Source of the DNA: Sulfuricellaceae bacterium
GTDB lineage: Bacteria; Pseudomonadota; Gammaproteobacteria; Burkholderiales; UBA9220
Length of the DNA: 8,212 bases
Reading direction: 5' to 3'
Assembly: GCA_019911985.1 (NCBI GenBank)
Contig: JAIOJO010000175.1
Coordinates: 1 to 8,212, forward strand
Shown: piece after piece, positions 1-6,795 of the stretch
How positions within the stretch are numbered: the first letter of the stretch is position 1
How the letters are laid out: each line of letters opens with the position of its first letter
Translations under genes and position numbers: made by a program
The notes under the pieces: generated by a model
Seen by the model: only the letters and a program-made list of their open reading frames with translations
Databases searched by the model: none
What the model was told of the DNA's origin: nothing

Positions 1-1287
1 ATCCTGCGCCTGGGCTATGCGGCCGGACGGGTTCTCGTTGCGGACGACGAACAAATGGCGCCGGGCGAGCGGCCTAGCGTGGTAATTGGAAAGGATACCC
101 GGATCTCGGGCTACATGCTGGAATCCGCCTTGGAGGCAGGCTTGTCGGCGGCCGGTGTGGATGTGCTGTTGCTCGGGCCGATGCCGACACCGGCCATCGC
201 TTACCTCACGCGCGCGTTTCGTGCCCAGGCCGGCATCGTGATTAGCGCTTCGCATAATCCTTACCACGACAACGGCATCAAGTTTTTTTCACGCTCGGGG
301 GAGAAGTTGTCCGATGCGCTGGAGGCGGCGATAGAGGCAAGCTGGGACCGGCCCCTGATTACCATGCCGTCGGACAAGCTGGGTAAAGCGCGCCGGATCA
401 ACGACGCGGCGGGGCGCTACATCGAATTCTGCAAGAGTACCTTCCCCGCCGATCTCGATTTGCGCGGCCTGCGTATCGTGCTTGACTGCGGCCATGGGGC
501 GACTTATCACATCGCTCCCCACGTATTTCACGAGCTCGGCGCCGAAGTGTTGCAAATCGGCGTCGAGCCGGATGGGCTCAATATCAACGCGGGTTGCGGC
601 TCGACCCAGCCCACCGCGATGCTCGCGGCGGTGGCCAAACACCGCGCCGATCTCGGCTTTGCCTTCGATGGCGACGGCGATCGCCTGGTCATGGCGGATA
701 AATCGGGGCAATTGTACGACGGGGATCAAATCGTTTACTTGATCGCCAAGCATCGCCGGAATAATGGAACGCTGAAAGGCGGAGTGGTCGGTACGCTGAT
801 GAGCAACCTGGCCTTGGAACACGCCTTGCAGGCGCTGCAAATTCCTTTTTCCCGCGCCAACGTGGGCGACCGTTATGTGCTGGAAATGTTGCAGCACAAG
901 GGGTGGCAGCTCGGCGCCGAGAATTCCGGCCATATTTTGTGCCTGGATAAGCACAGCAGCGGCGACGGCATTATTTCGGCGCTGCAGGCCTTGCACGCCA
1001 TCAAGGCGAGCGGCTCGTCGCTGGAGGCGTATGCGCGCGAGTTGGTGCTTTATCCGCAAGTCATGATCAACGTGCCCGTGGCCAAGCATTTCGATTATCG
1101 TACCGCCGCCGCCTTGTTGGCCAAGCGGGACGAGGCCGAAAAAGCCTTGGCGGGAGCGGGGCGGGTTTTGTTGCGGCCCTCGGGAACCGAGCCGGTATTG
1201 CGGGTGATGGTCGAGGGGCGAGCGCGGGATGAGGTGCAGCACTGGGCTGAGCAATTGGCGGAGGCGGTTAGGCTCTCTCTTGATTAA
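1..1287 (+). CDS. glmM: Phosphoglucosamine mutase GlmM (5' end outside window)
   Basis: GlmM interconverts glucosamine-6-phosphate and glucosamine-1-phosphate in the cytoplasm, a step towards UDP-GlcNAc for peptidoglycan and LPS. The reading frame is open from base 1 (I-L-R-L-G-Y-A-A-G-R), which matches the N-terminal region of the family, so the ATG at 55 is internal and the true start lies upstream. The 428 visible residues against the usual 445-450 mean roughly 20-25 are missing. Visible motifs: the phosphoserine loop ISASHNP with its catalytic Ser codon at 250-252; the metal-binding DGDGDR at 667-684; the sugar-specificity loop GAENSGH at 913-933, which favours GlmM over phosphomannomutases; and the phosphate-binding RPSGTEP at 1174-1194. 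It ends in TAA directly at a terminator and converges with pstB. In many proteobacteria folP and ftsH lie upstream; that cannot be seen here. Confidence 0.97.
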   Translation: MLRLGYAAGRVLVADDEQMAPGERPSVVIGKDTRISGYMLESALEAGLSAAGVDVLLLGPMPTPAIAYLTRAFRAQAGIVISASHNPYHDNGIKFFSRSGEKLSDALEAAIEASWDRPLITMPSDKLGKARRINDAAGRYIEFCKSTFPADLDLRGLRIVLDCGHGATYHIAPHVFHELGAEVLQIGVEPDGLNINAGCGSTQPTAMLAAVAKHRADLGFAFDGDGDRLVMADKSGQLYDGDQIVYLIAKHRRNNGTLKGGVVGTLMSNLALEHALQALQIPFSRANVGDRYVLEMLQHKGWQLGAENSGHILCLDKHSSGDGIISALQALHAIKASGSSLEAYARELVLYPQVMINVPVAKHFDYRTAAALLAKRDEAEKALAGAGRVLLRPSGTEPVLRVMVEGRARDEVQHWAEQLAEAVRLSLD

Positions 1288-1316
1288 AAAAAGGCCTTCC
1301 GTAGAAGGCCTTTTTT
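1287..1316. terminator. Bidirectional intrinsic terminator between glmM and pstB
   Basis: A perfect 7-bp stem GGCCTTC (1293-1299) / GAAGGCC (1304-1310) with the 4-nt loop CGTA is flanked by A6 on the left (1287-1292) and T6 on the right (1311-1316). Read on plus it gives hairpin plus U-tract just after the glmM stop. Read on minus it gives the same arrangement 18 bases after the pstB stop. The two convergent genes therefore very probably share it. Confidence 0.93.
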
Positions 1317-1334
1317 ACGCCGGAAAAAACGGGA

Positions 1335-2108
<774 letters not shown>

Positions 2109-2132
2109 ATCAATCCCATCGGCAACAAGTAT

Positions 2133-2975
2133 TTAGGAAAGTGATTTCTGGCGGAAAAATATCCGCGCCAGGATGTTAAGGCCAAGCACAGCGGCGGTAA
2201 TCAGCAAAGCGCCGGCCCATGCAAGTTTCTGCCAGTCCTCGTATGGACTCATGGCGAACTGGAAAATAACCACCGGCAAGTTGGCCATGGGCTGATTCAT
2301 ATCGGCGCTCCAGAACTGGTTATTCAAGGATGTGAACAGCAGCGGTGCCGTCTCTCCGCTAATCCGGGCGATGGCGAGCAATACACCGGTCATGATGCCG
2401 GCCTTGGACGCGCGCAGGGTGACCAGCGTAATCACTTTCCATTGCGGCGAACCGAGCGCAACCGCCGCTTCGCGCAGGGTGTTCGGAACCAGACGCAGCA
2501 TGTTTTCGGTGGTGCGGACGACGACGGGGATCACTAGCAGCGCGAGCGCCAAGGCGCCGGCCCAGCCGGAAAAGTGTCCGATTTTAGAGACGTAGATGGC
2601 ATAAATGAACAAGCCGATAACGATAGAGGGTGCGGACAGCAGAATGTCGTTGATGAAGCGGGTGGCTGGAGCGAGTATGCCGCGCGAACCGAATTCGGCC
2701 AGATAGGTTCCGGCCAGTATGCCGATGGGCGTGCCGATGGCGGTGCCTAATACGGTCATCATCAAACTGCCGAAAATAGCGTTAAGCAAACCGCCGCTGC
2801 TGCCCGGCGGTGGCGTCATTTGCGTGAACATCGCGGTGTTGATGCTGCCGAGGCCGTGGCTAATCAAGGTGAGCAGTATCCAGCCTAGCCAGAACAGCCC
2901 AAAGGCCATCGCGAGCAGCGAGGCGATTAGATTGATGCTGTTGACTAGGCGGCGGCGGGAATAGCGAGATAGCAT
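2133..2975 (-). CDS. pstA: Phosphate ABC transporter permease PstA
   Basis: One of the two membrane permeases of the high-affinity phosphate transporter. The 280 residues are near the usual length. About six hydrophobic segments can be read (near 15-39, 62-93, 110-130, 137-155, 193-217 and 250-273). The cytoplasmic EAA loop that docks on PstB is visible as REAAVALGSPQWKVITLV (about 168-185), followed by ARISGETAPLLFT, a typical PstA stretch. The start is supported by a good AAAGGA ribosome-binding site (2981-2986) five bases upstream of the ATG, which overlaps the pstC stop codon. That suggests translational coupling to pstC. The positively charged N-terminus (S-R-Y-S-R-R-R) fits a cytoplasmic amino end. 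Confidence 0.96.
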   Translation of the reverse strand: MLSRYSRRRLVNSINLIASLLAMAFGLFWLGWILLTLISHGLGSINTAMFTQMTPPPGSSGGLLNAIFGSLMMTVLGTAIGTPIGILAGTYLAEFGSRGILAPATRFINDILLSAPSIVIGLFIYAIYVSKIGHFSGWAGALALALLVIPVVVRTTENMLRLVPNTLREAAVALGSPQWKVITLVTLRASKAGIMTGVLLAIARISGETAPLLFTSLNNQFWSADMNQPMANLPVVIFQFAMSPYEDWQKLAWAGALLITAAVLGLNILARIFFRQKSLS

Positions 2976-2984
2976 GATTGTCCT

Positions 2985-3959
2985 TTAATTGCCTTTACCT
3001 TCCTGCTTGGCAAGTTGCAGCAGGAGAATTTTAGAGATCGATAGCACGACAAACGTGATGAAGAACAGAATCAGGCCCAATTCGACCAGGGCCGACGTAT
3101 AGAGGTCTCCCACTGCCTCGGTGAATTCGTTGGCCAGGGCCGAGGCGATGCTGTTTCCGGGCATGAATAAGGAGGCGCTCAAATTGTGCGCGTTGCCGAT
3201 CACGAAGGTGACCGCCATGGTTTCGCCCAGCGCGCGGCCCAGACCGAGCATGATGCCGCCGACGACGCCTGTCTTGGTATAGGGCAAAACGATATTACGC
3301 ACGACTTCCCAGGTGGTCGAGCCCAGTCCGTATGCGGATTCCTTCAGCATGGGCGGCACCAGTTCGAAGACGTCGCGCATTACCGAGGCAATGAAAGGAA
3401 TAACCATGATGGCCAGGATAATTCCGGCGGTGAGCATGCCGATACCCATGAACGGGCCTTGCACCAGCATGCCGACGTAGGGCGCGTCGCCGAAGGTCGC
3501 TTGAAGCCAAGGCTGGACATGCTCGGCGAAGGCGGGAGCAAAAACGAACAAGCCCCACATACCGTAAATAATACTGGGAATTCCCGCAAGCAGTTCTATG
3601 GCCGTGCCAAGAGGGCGGCGCAGCCACGCGGGCGAGAGTTCCGTGAGGAATAGGGCAATGCCGAAACTGACGGGGATGCCGATCAGTAGGGCGATGAATG
3701 AGGTAACTAATGTGCCGAAAATGGGCACTAATGCGCCAAACTTCTCGGTGACAGGGTTCCAGTCGGCGCTAAAGAGAAAGCCGAAACCGTAAGCCTTGAT
3801 CGACGGGAGGCTGCCTAGCAATAATGAGAGCAGAATTCCCAGCAGCAACGCGAGCACGATAAAGGCAAAGAATCGTGTGGTATTGCGAAAGACTATGTCG
3901 ATCCAGTGCTGTCGTTTGAGTTGAGTAGTCGTGTGTATTTGCGGCATTGGTCCGGGCAT
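2985..3959 (-). CDS. pstC: Phosphate ABC transporter permease PstC
   Basis: Partner permease of PstA in the phosphate channel. The 324 residues carry about six hydrophobic segments (near 31-52, 76-106, 118-142, 172-193, 228-253 and 289-313). The EAA-type loop KESAYGLGSTTWEVV (about 206-220) contacts PstB, and GRALGETMAVTFVIGN (about 241-256) is characteristic of PstC. The start is uncertain. The first ATG (3957-3959) directly follows the T-tract of a strong hairpin and has no Shine-Dalgarno sequence. The in-frame ATG four codons later (3945-3947) has a weak GGA about 4 bases upstream and may be the real start, giving 320 residues. The gene ends 9 nt before pstA. Confidence 0.95.
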   Translation of the reverse strand: MPGPMPQIHTTTQLKRQHWIDIVFRNTTRFFAFIVLALLLGILLSLLLGSLPSIKAYGFGFLFSADWNPVTEKFGALVPIFGTLVTSFIALLIGIPVSFGIALFLTELSPAWLRRPLGTAIELLAGIPSIIYGMWGLFVFAPAFAEHVQPWLQATFGDAPYVGMLVQGPFMGIGMLTAGIILAIMVIPFIASVMRDVFELVPPMLKESAYGLGSTTWEVVRNIVLPYTKTGVVGGIMLGLGRALGETMAVTFVIGNAHNLSASLFMPGNSIASALANEFTEAVGDLYTSALVELGLILFFITFVVLSISKILLLQLAKQEGKGN

Positions 3960-3961
3960 TT

Positions 3962-3990
3962 AAAAAAAGGGGGGGGGCATAACGCCCCCC
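3962..3990 (-). terminator. GC-rich terminator/attenuator hairpin between pstS and pstC
   Basis: Read on minus: G6 (3985-3990), then CGTTATG, then C9 (3969-3977), then T7 (3962-3968). The stem GGGGGGC/GCCCCCC (3984-3990 with 3972-3978) has a 5-nt loop, and the six G can slide along the nine C to bring the stem next to the T-tract. It follows the pstS stop by about 50 bases and ends two bases before the first pstC ATG. Partial termination here would give much more of the periplasmic binding protein than of the membrane components, a common arrangement for ABC importer operons. The level of read-through is inferred, not visible. Confidence 0.82.
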
Positions 3991-3993
3991 AAA

Positions 3994-4010
3994 ATTCTAA
4001 AATTTAGAAT
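3994..4010. repeat. AT-rich inverted repeat next to the pstS-pstC hairpin
   Basis: ATTCTAAA (3994-4001) and TTTAGAAT (4003-4010) are perfect reverse complements around one central A. It lies three bases from the G/C hairpin on the pstS side. As RNA it would form a weak AU stem, possibly protecting the pstS 3' end or extending the terminator; as DNA it could be a binding site. Function unknown. Confidence 0.6.
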
Positions 4011-4039
4011 CCTTTATCGAGGCTTGTCAAGCTAATCGA

Positions 4040-5089
4040 TTATTTCCAAATCTCTTTACCGCTCACGTCCTTGATGTGGGCTTTCCACGCGTCATGGATT
4101 TGCTTGACTACGGTGTCGGGCATCGGGATGTAATCCAAATCGCTGGCCATTTTGTCGCCGTTGGCATAAGCCCAGTCGAAGAACTTGAGCACTTCCATGG
4201 CGTTGGCTGGTTTTTCTTGGCTGGTGTGCATCAGGATGAAAGTCGCGCCTGCGATGGGCCAGCTTTTCTTGCCGGGTTCGTCGGTCAGGATTTCATAGAA
4301 GCCGGGAGCGTTTTTCCAGTCGGCACCGGCGGCAGCGGATTTGATGCTTTCATCGTTAGCGCTGACGAATACGCCGTCTTTGTTTTTCAGTTCGGTGTAG
4401 GTCATTTTGTTTTGCTTGGCGTAGGCAGTTTCTACGTAGCCGATAGAGCCTTTGATTTGCTTCACGAAGTTAGCCACGCCTTCGTTGCCCTTGCCGCCGG
4501 TACCCACGGGCCAGGCAACCGAGGTATCGTTGCCGATTTTATCTTTCCACTCGGTGCTGACTTTGGACATGTAATTGGTGAAAATGAAAGTCGTGCCGGA
4601 ACCGTCGGAACGGTGAACCACGGTGATGGTTTGGTTAGGAAGCTTGACGCCTTTGTTCAGCGCGACCAGTTTCGGGTCGTTCCATTTGGTGATTTTGCCC
4701 ATGAAAATTTCGGCTACCAACTCGCCGGTCAGCTTGATTTCGTTGGATTTGACGCCATCCAGGTTGACGACCGGGACAATCCCGCCCATCACGGTGGGGA
4801 ATTGCATCAAGGCGTCTTTTTGCAGCGCATCGGCTTTCAGGGGCATGTCGGACGCGCCGAAGTCAACGGTCTTGGCCTTGATTTGCTTGATGCCGCCGCC
4901 GGAGCCGATGGATTGGTAGTTCATGCCGACACCGCTTTTGGCTTTATACGCTTCAGCCCACTTCGAGTAAATCGGGTAGGGGAAGGTCGCGCCTGCGCCG
5001 GTAATGTCGGCGGCGTGTACGGAGGCGGCGAAGCCCATGCCTAGGGCCATGGCGGCTATCAGGCCGGTCAATTGGGTTTTCAATTTCAT
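4040..5089 (-). CDS. pstS: Periplasmic phosphate-binding protein PstS
   Basis: Captures inorganic phosphate in the periplasm and delivers it to PstC/PstA. The 349 residues match the family length (about 346 in E. coli). A Sec signal peptide is clear: K-L-K, a hydrophobic core, then a probable cleavage after V-H-A at residue 26. The mature protein starts A-D-I-T-G-A-G-A-T-F-P. Phosphate-pocket motifs can be seen: GAGATFPYPIYSKW (about 31-44), SIGSGGG (about 60-66), VDFGASDMPL (about 75-84) and HRSDGSGTT (about 149-157). No lipobox cysteine is present, so it is a soluble periplasmic protein. The start is supported by a strong AAGGAG (5099-5104) nine bases upstream. It is the first gene of the pst run, behind a Pho-box promoter. 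Confidence 0.97.
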   Translation of the reverse strand: MKLKTQLTGLIAAMALGMGFAASVHAADITGAGATFPYPIYSKWAEAYKAKSGVGMNYQSIGSGGGIKQIKAKTVDFGASDMPLKADALQKDALMQFPTVMGGIVPVVNLDGVKSNEIKLTGELVAEIFMGKITKWNDPKLVALNKGVKLPNQTITVVHRSDGSGTTFIFTNYMSKVSTEWKDKIGNDTSVAWPVGTGGKGNEGVANFVKQIKGSIGYVETAYAKQNKMTYTELKNKDGVFVSANDESIKSAAAGADWKNAPGFYEILTDEPGKKSWPIAGATFILMHTSQEKPANAMEVLKFFDWAYANGDKMASDLDYIPMPDTVVKQIHDAWKAHIKDVSGKEIWK

Positions 5090-5098
5090 TTTAGATAA

Positions 5099-5104
5099 CT
5101 CCTT
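5099..5104 (-). promoter_or_regulatory. Strong ribosome-binding site of pstS
   Basis: AAGGAG on minus, 9 bases before the pstS ATG. It is clearly stronger than the sites of pstC and pstB, in line with high demand for the binding protein. Confidence 0.8.
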
Positions 5105-5126
5105 GCTTAGTCGAGTGTCGGAAAAA

Positions 5127-5142
5127 TTAGCATGTGTGCTAA
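5127..5142 (-). repeat. Short hairpin in the pstS leader
   Basis: On minus, TTAGCA-CACA-TGCTAA is a perfect 6-bp stem with a 4-nt loop, followed by TTTTT (5122-5126). It falls inside the roughly 90-nt untranslated leader predicted from the Pho-box promoter. The shape resembles a weak intrinsic terminator or a stabilising stem; the low GC of the stem makes strong termination unlikely. Confidence 0.5.
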
Positions 5143-5185
5143 CGGGTAATCTCGGCGTTCACCGCCTCTTGAATAACGAGGTTGG

Positions 5186-5218
5186 ATTGTAGGGATGAAA
5201 TGTTACACGAATGTTACT
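5186..5218 (-). promoter_or_regulatory. Pho box and -10 element of the pstS promoter
   Basis: On minus, two 7-bp direct repeats AGTAACA (5212-5218) and TGTAACA (5201-5207) are spaced with an 11-bp period, as expected for PhoB bound to one helical face. Nine bases further comes TACAAT (5186-5191), one mismatch from the -10 consensus. In known PhoB-dependent promoters the Pho box replaces the -35 element at about this distance from the -10. Predicted transcription start is near 5179. Regulation by PhoB under phosphate starvation is inferred from this layout and from the gene content; phoB is not in the window. Confidence 0.8.
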
Positions 5219-5275
5219 GTGCGAGCTTGAACCTGCTGTTATGAGGAGGCGCTGTTGCTTTGCCGGAGCGTGGCA

Positions 5276-5304
5276 TTGACCTCGGGGCGCTTACTGGGTA
5301 CTAT
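5276..5304 (+). promoter_or_regulatory. Sigma70-type promoter of tpiA-secG-tRNA-Leu
   Basis: TTGACC (5276-5281), a 17-bp spacer, then TACTAT (5299-5304): five of six matches at both hexamers with ideal spacing. It lies 34 bases upstream of the tpiA start and is divergent from, and separate from, the Pho-box promoter. It looks like a constitutive housekeeping promoter. Confidence 0.75.
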
Positions 5305-5338
5305 TCAGCGCTTTGTTGGGAATGCCTAAAGGGATGGT

Positions 5339-6115
5339 ATGCGTAACAAGTTGGTTGCCGGTAACTGGAAGATGAACGGTAGTATTGCGCAGAACAAAGC
5401 GCTGCTGGATGGCGTGGCGGCGGGTTTTGCCGCCTTGCTGTCCTCGGGCGATACAGCCAAGGGGGTACAGTGCGCGGTGTGCGTGCCTTTCCCGTATCTC
5501 TTTCAAGCGCAATCGGTCCTGCAGGGCAGTAAACTGGCTTGGGGCGCTCAGAATCTGAGCCAGTACGAAAAGGGCGCCTACACCGGCGAGGTCTCGGCTT
5601 CGATGCTGCGCGATTTCGCTTGCCGTTACGTCATCGTCGGGCATTCCGAACGGCGTGCTTTATATGGTGAAAGCGATGCTATCGTTGCCGATAAATTCGA
5701 GGCGGCCATTAATGCGGGCTTGATCCCGATATTGTGCGTGGGCGAGACCTTGGCCGAGCGCGAGGCCAATGTAACCGAGCAAGTCGTTGCCCGGCAATTG
5801 GATGCGGTTATCGTCAAGTGCGGCGCTGCAAGCTTGGCTAAGGCGGTGGTGGCTTACGAGCCGGTATGGGCTATCGGCACGGGTAAAACGGCTAGTCCCG
5901 AACAAGCGCAGGCTGTGCATGCCTTTGTGCGCAATAAGATCGCCCAGTTGGATGGCGCCGTTGCGGATGGATTGCAAATTCTCTATGGCGGCAGCATGAA
6001 GGCCTCCAACGCCGTGGAATTGTTGTCCATGGCGGATATAGACGGCGGTCTGATCGGCGGTGCCGCTTTGGACGCCGATGAATTTCTGGCTATTTGCCGC
6101 GCCGCGCAACGCTAA
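5339..6115 (+). CDS. tpiA: Triosephosphate isomerase
   Basis: Interconverts dihydroxyacetone phosphate and glyceraldehyde-3-phosphate in glycolysis and gluconeogenesis, in the cytoplasm, normally as a dimer. The 258 residues are near the usual 250-255. The (beta/alpha)8 barrel motifs are complete: GNWKMNG with Asn9 and Lys11, GHSERR with the electrophilic His102, AYEPVWAIGTG with the catalytic Glu174 and the flexible loop 6, and the phosphate-gripping YGGS (about 216-219) and GGLIGGAAL near the end. The start fits the family (M-R-N-K-L-V-A-G-N-W), with AAGGG (5328-5332) upstream. A second, out-of-frame ATG lies five bases earlier at 5334. secG follows 21 bases after the stop. Confidence 0.97.
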   Translation: MRNKLVAGNWKMNGSIAQNKALLDGVAAGFAALLSSGDTAKGVQCAVCVPFPYLFQAQSVLQGSKLAWGAQNLSQYEKGAYTGEVSASMLRDFACRYVIVGHSERRALYGESDAIVADKFEAAINAGLIPILCVGETLAEREANVTEQVVARQLDAVIVKCGAASLAKAVVAYEPVWAIGTGKTASPEQAQAVHAFVRNKIAQLDGAVADGLQILYGGSMKASNAVELLSMADIDGGLIGGAALDADEFLAICRAAQR

Positions 6116-6136
6116 GTCAATTCGAGGATTTAATAA

Positions 6137-6502
6137 ATGGAAACACTGGTTTTAATTATCAATGTGATGGCGGCCCTGGGAACTATCGGCCTAGTGCTGT
6201 TGCAGCAAGGCAAGGGTGCCGACATGGGGGCCGCTTTTGGCAGCGGAGCTTCCGGCAGCCTTTTCGGCTCAAGCGGGTCGGCCAATTTCCTCAGCCGCTC
6301 CACGGCGGTTCTGGCCGCTATTTTCTTTGCCAGCAGCCTGGGTTTGGGGTATATTTCCGCGCACAAATCCAAGTCTCCTGCTATCATTGCCGCCCAGAAA
6401 GCGCTTTCGCTTCCCGGTGGCGGGGCGGACGCCAAAAAAGCCGGGCAAGCTCCCGTGCCGGCAGGTTTGGTGGGGCAGAAGTCCAAGGAAATTCCTAATT
6501 AG
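6137..6502 (+). CDS. secG: Preprotein translocase subunit SecG
   Basis: Small accessory subunit of the SecYEG channel that aids SecA-driven export across the inner membrane. The 121 residues are in the normal range. Two membrane helices can be read (about 4-22 and 54-74), joined by the hallmark loop LLQQGKGADMGAAFG and a Gly/Ser-rich stretch GSGASGSLFGSSGS. The lysine-, proline- and glycine-containing C-terminal tail is typical of longer betaproteobacterial SecG proteins. The GAGGA ribosome-binding site (6124-6128) is 8 bases upstream. tpiA lies just before and tRNA-Leu just after, an arrangement widespread in proteobacteria. It overlaps the first of two CTAATTAG palindromes at its stop codon. 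Confidence 0.96.
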   Translation: METLVLIINVMAALGTIGLVLLQQGKGADMGAAFGSGASGSLFGSSGSANFLSRSTAVLAAIFFASSLGLGYISAHKSKSPAIIAAQKALSLPGGGADAKKAGQAPVPAGLVGQKSKEIPN

Positions 6503-6522
6503 GATAAATCCTCTCTAATTAG
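6495..6522. repeat. Paired CTAATTAG palindromes at the secG 3' end
   Basis: The 8-bp palindrome CTAATTAG occurs at 6495-6502 (covering the secG stop) and again at 6515-6522, exactly 20 bp apart. Between them lies another small inverted repeat, AGGAT-AA-ATCCT (6501-6512). As RNA the outer copies can pair into an 8-bp AU-rich stem; as DNA the two sites would face the same side of the helix. It could be an RNA-processing stem ahead of the tRNA or a protein-binding pair. No function can be assigned. Confidence 0.5.
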
Positions 6523-6560
6523 TATGCCGGCCAGTCCTTGAGGCTGTCCGAATGGTGCAC

Positions 6561-6645
6561 GCCGATGTGGTGAAATTGGTAGACACGCCGTCTTGAGGGG
6601 GCGGTGGCGAAAGCCGTAGCAGTTCGAGTCTGCTCATCGGCACCA
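6561..6645 (+). tRNA. leuU: tRNA-Leu, anticodon GAG
   Basis: An 85-nt cloverleaf. The acceptor stem GCCGATG/CATCGGC pairs perfectly over 7 bp. The D-arm is GTGAAATTGGTAGAC. The anticodon stem CCGTC/GGCGG has one G-U pair, and the loop TTGAGGG carries GAG at 6595-6597. A class II variable arm TGGC-GAAA-GCCG is present. The T-arm is AGCAG-TTCGAGT-CTGCT. The discriminator A and the CCA end are encoded. It reads CUC and CUU leucine codons. Its place directly after secG matches leuU of E. coli. There is no obvious promoter of its own in the 58 bases after secG, so it is probably co-transcribed and processed. Confidence 0.96.
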
Positions 6646-6670
6646 TAAGATTTTATTATGTAGCTATAAT

Positions 6671-6699
6671 CCGTTGTTATTCTATAACGGTCTGTTTTT
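6671..6699 (+). terminator. Probable terminator after tRNA-Leu
   Basis: CCGTT (6671-6675) pairs with AACGG (6686-6690), with possible further weak AU pairing inside, followed by TCTG and T5 (6695-6699). The stem is short and the T-tract begins four bases after it, so efficiency may be moderate. Its position between the tRNA and the nuo promoter fits the end of the tpiA-secG-leuU unit. Confidence 0.5.
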
Positions 6700-6702
6700 A
6701 TT

Positions 6703-6755
6703 AGAAAATAATTCAAAAAAACGTCTTGACACGGATGTTTCCGCGCCCATAAACT
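6703..6755 (+). promoter_or_regulatory. nuo operon promoter with A-rich upstream element
   Basis: TTGACA (6726-6731) is a perfect -35, followed after 18 bp by TAAACT (6750-6755), four of six matches to the -10. Immediately upstream, 6703-6720 is almost all A and T (GAAAATAATT then a run of A), like an UP element contacted by the RNA polymerase alpha subunit. It precedes the nuoA start by about 40 bases. The inverted repeat CTACAT/ATGTAG (6760-6765, 6773-6778) sits at the expected transcription start. Confidence 0.65.
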
Positions 6756-6782
6756 GAGGCTACATGCAGATTATGTAGATTC

Positions 6783-6786
6783 GGAG
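6783..6786 (+). promoter_or_regulatory. Ribosome-binding site deciding the nuoA GTG start
   Basis: GGAG lies nine bases upstream of GTG at 6796. No in-frame ATG is available near the conserved N-terminus, so this site supports the GTG start. Confidence 0.6.
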
Positions 6787-6795
6787 TGGCGTGCG

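Noticed and set aside
289..1254. Long open frame of 321 codons on minus, antisense to glmM
   Set aside because: It is opposite well-conserved glmM, rich in His, Gln and Arg without domain motifs, and has no credible promoter or ribosome-binding site.
3186..3653. Open frame of 155 codons on plus, antisense to pstC
   Set aside because: It is a low-complexity shadow rich in His, Gly and Asp inside a clear permease gene on the other strand.
3962..4010. Repeats near pstS-pstC as a sign of an insertion sequence or attachment site
   Set aside because: They are short hairpins of terminator type. There is no transposase or integrase and no target duplication.
4076..5044. Long open frame of 322 codons on plus, antisense to pstS
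   Set aside because: It lies wholly opposite pstS, shows no recognisable motif, and its composition (many Gly, Asp, His, Phe, Val) is what a reversed reading of a GC-rich gene gives. pstS has a signal peptide, pocket motifs and a strong ribosome-binding site.
6561..6645. tRNA-Leu as an integration site for a genomic island
   Set aside because: The 3' end is intact and is followed at once by the nuo promoter and operon. No integrase or repeated tRNA fragment is visible in the window.
6665..6670. Perfect TATAAT after the tRNA as a possible promoter
   Set aside because: No acceptable -35 lies 16-18 bases upstream (ACCATA, in the tRNA 3' end). The TTGACA/TAAACT pair further down is a better nuo promoter.
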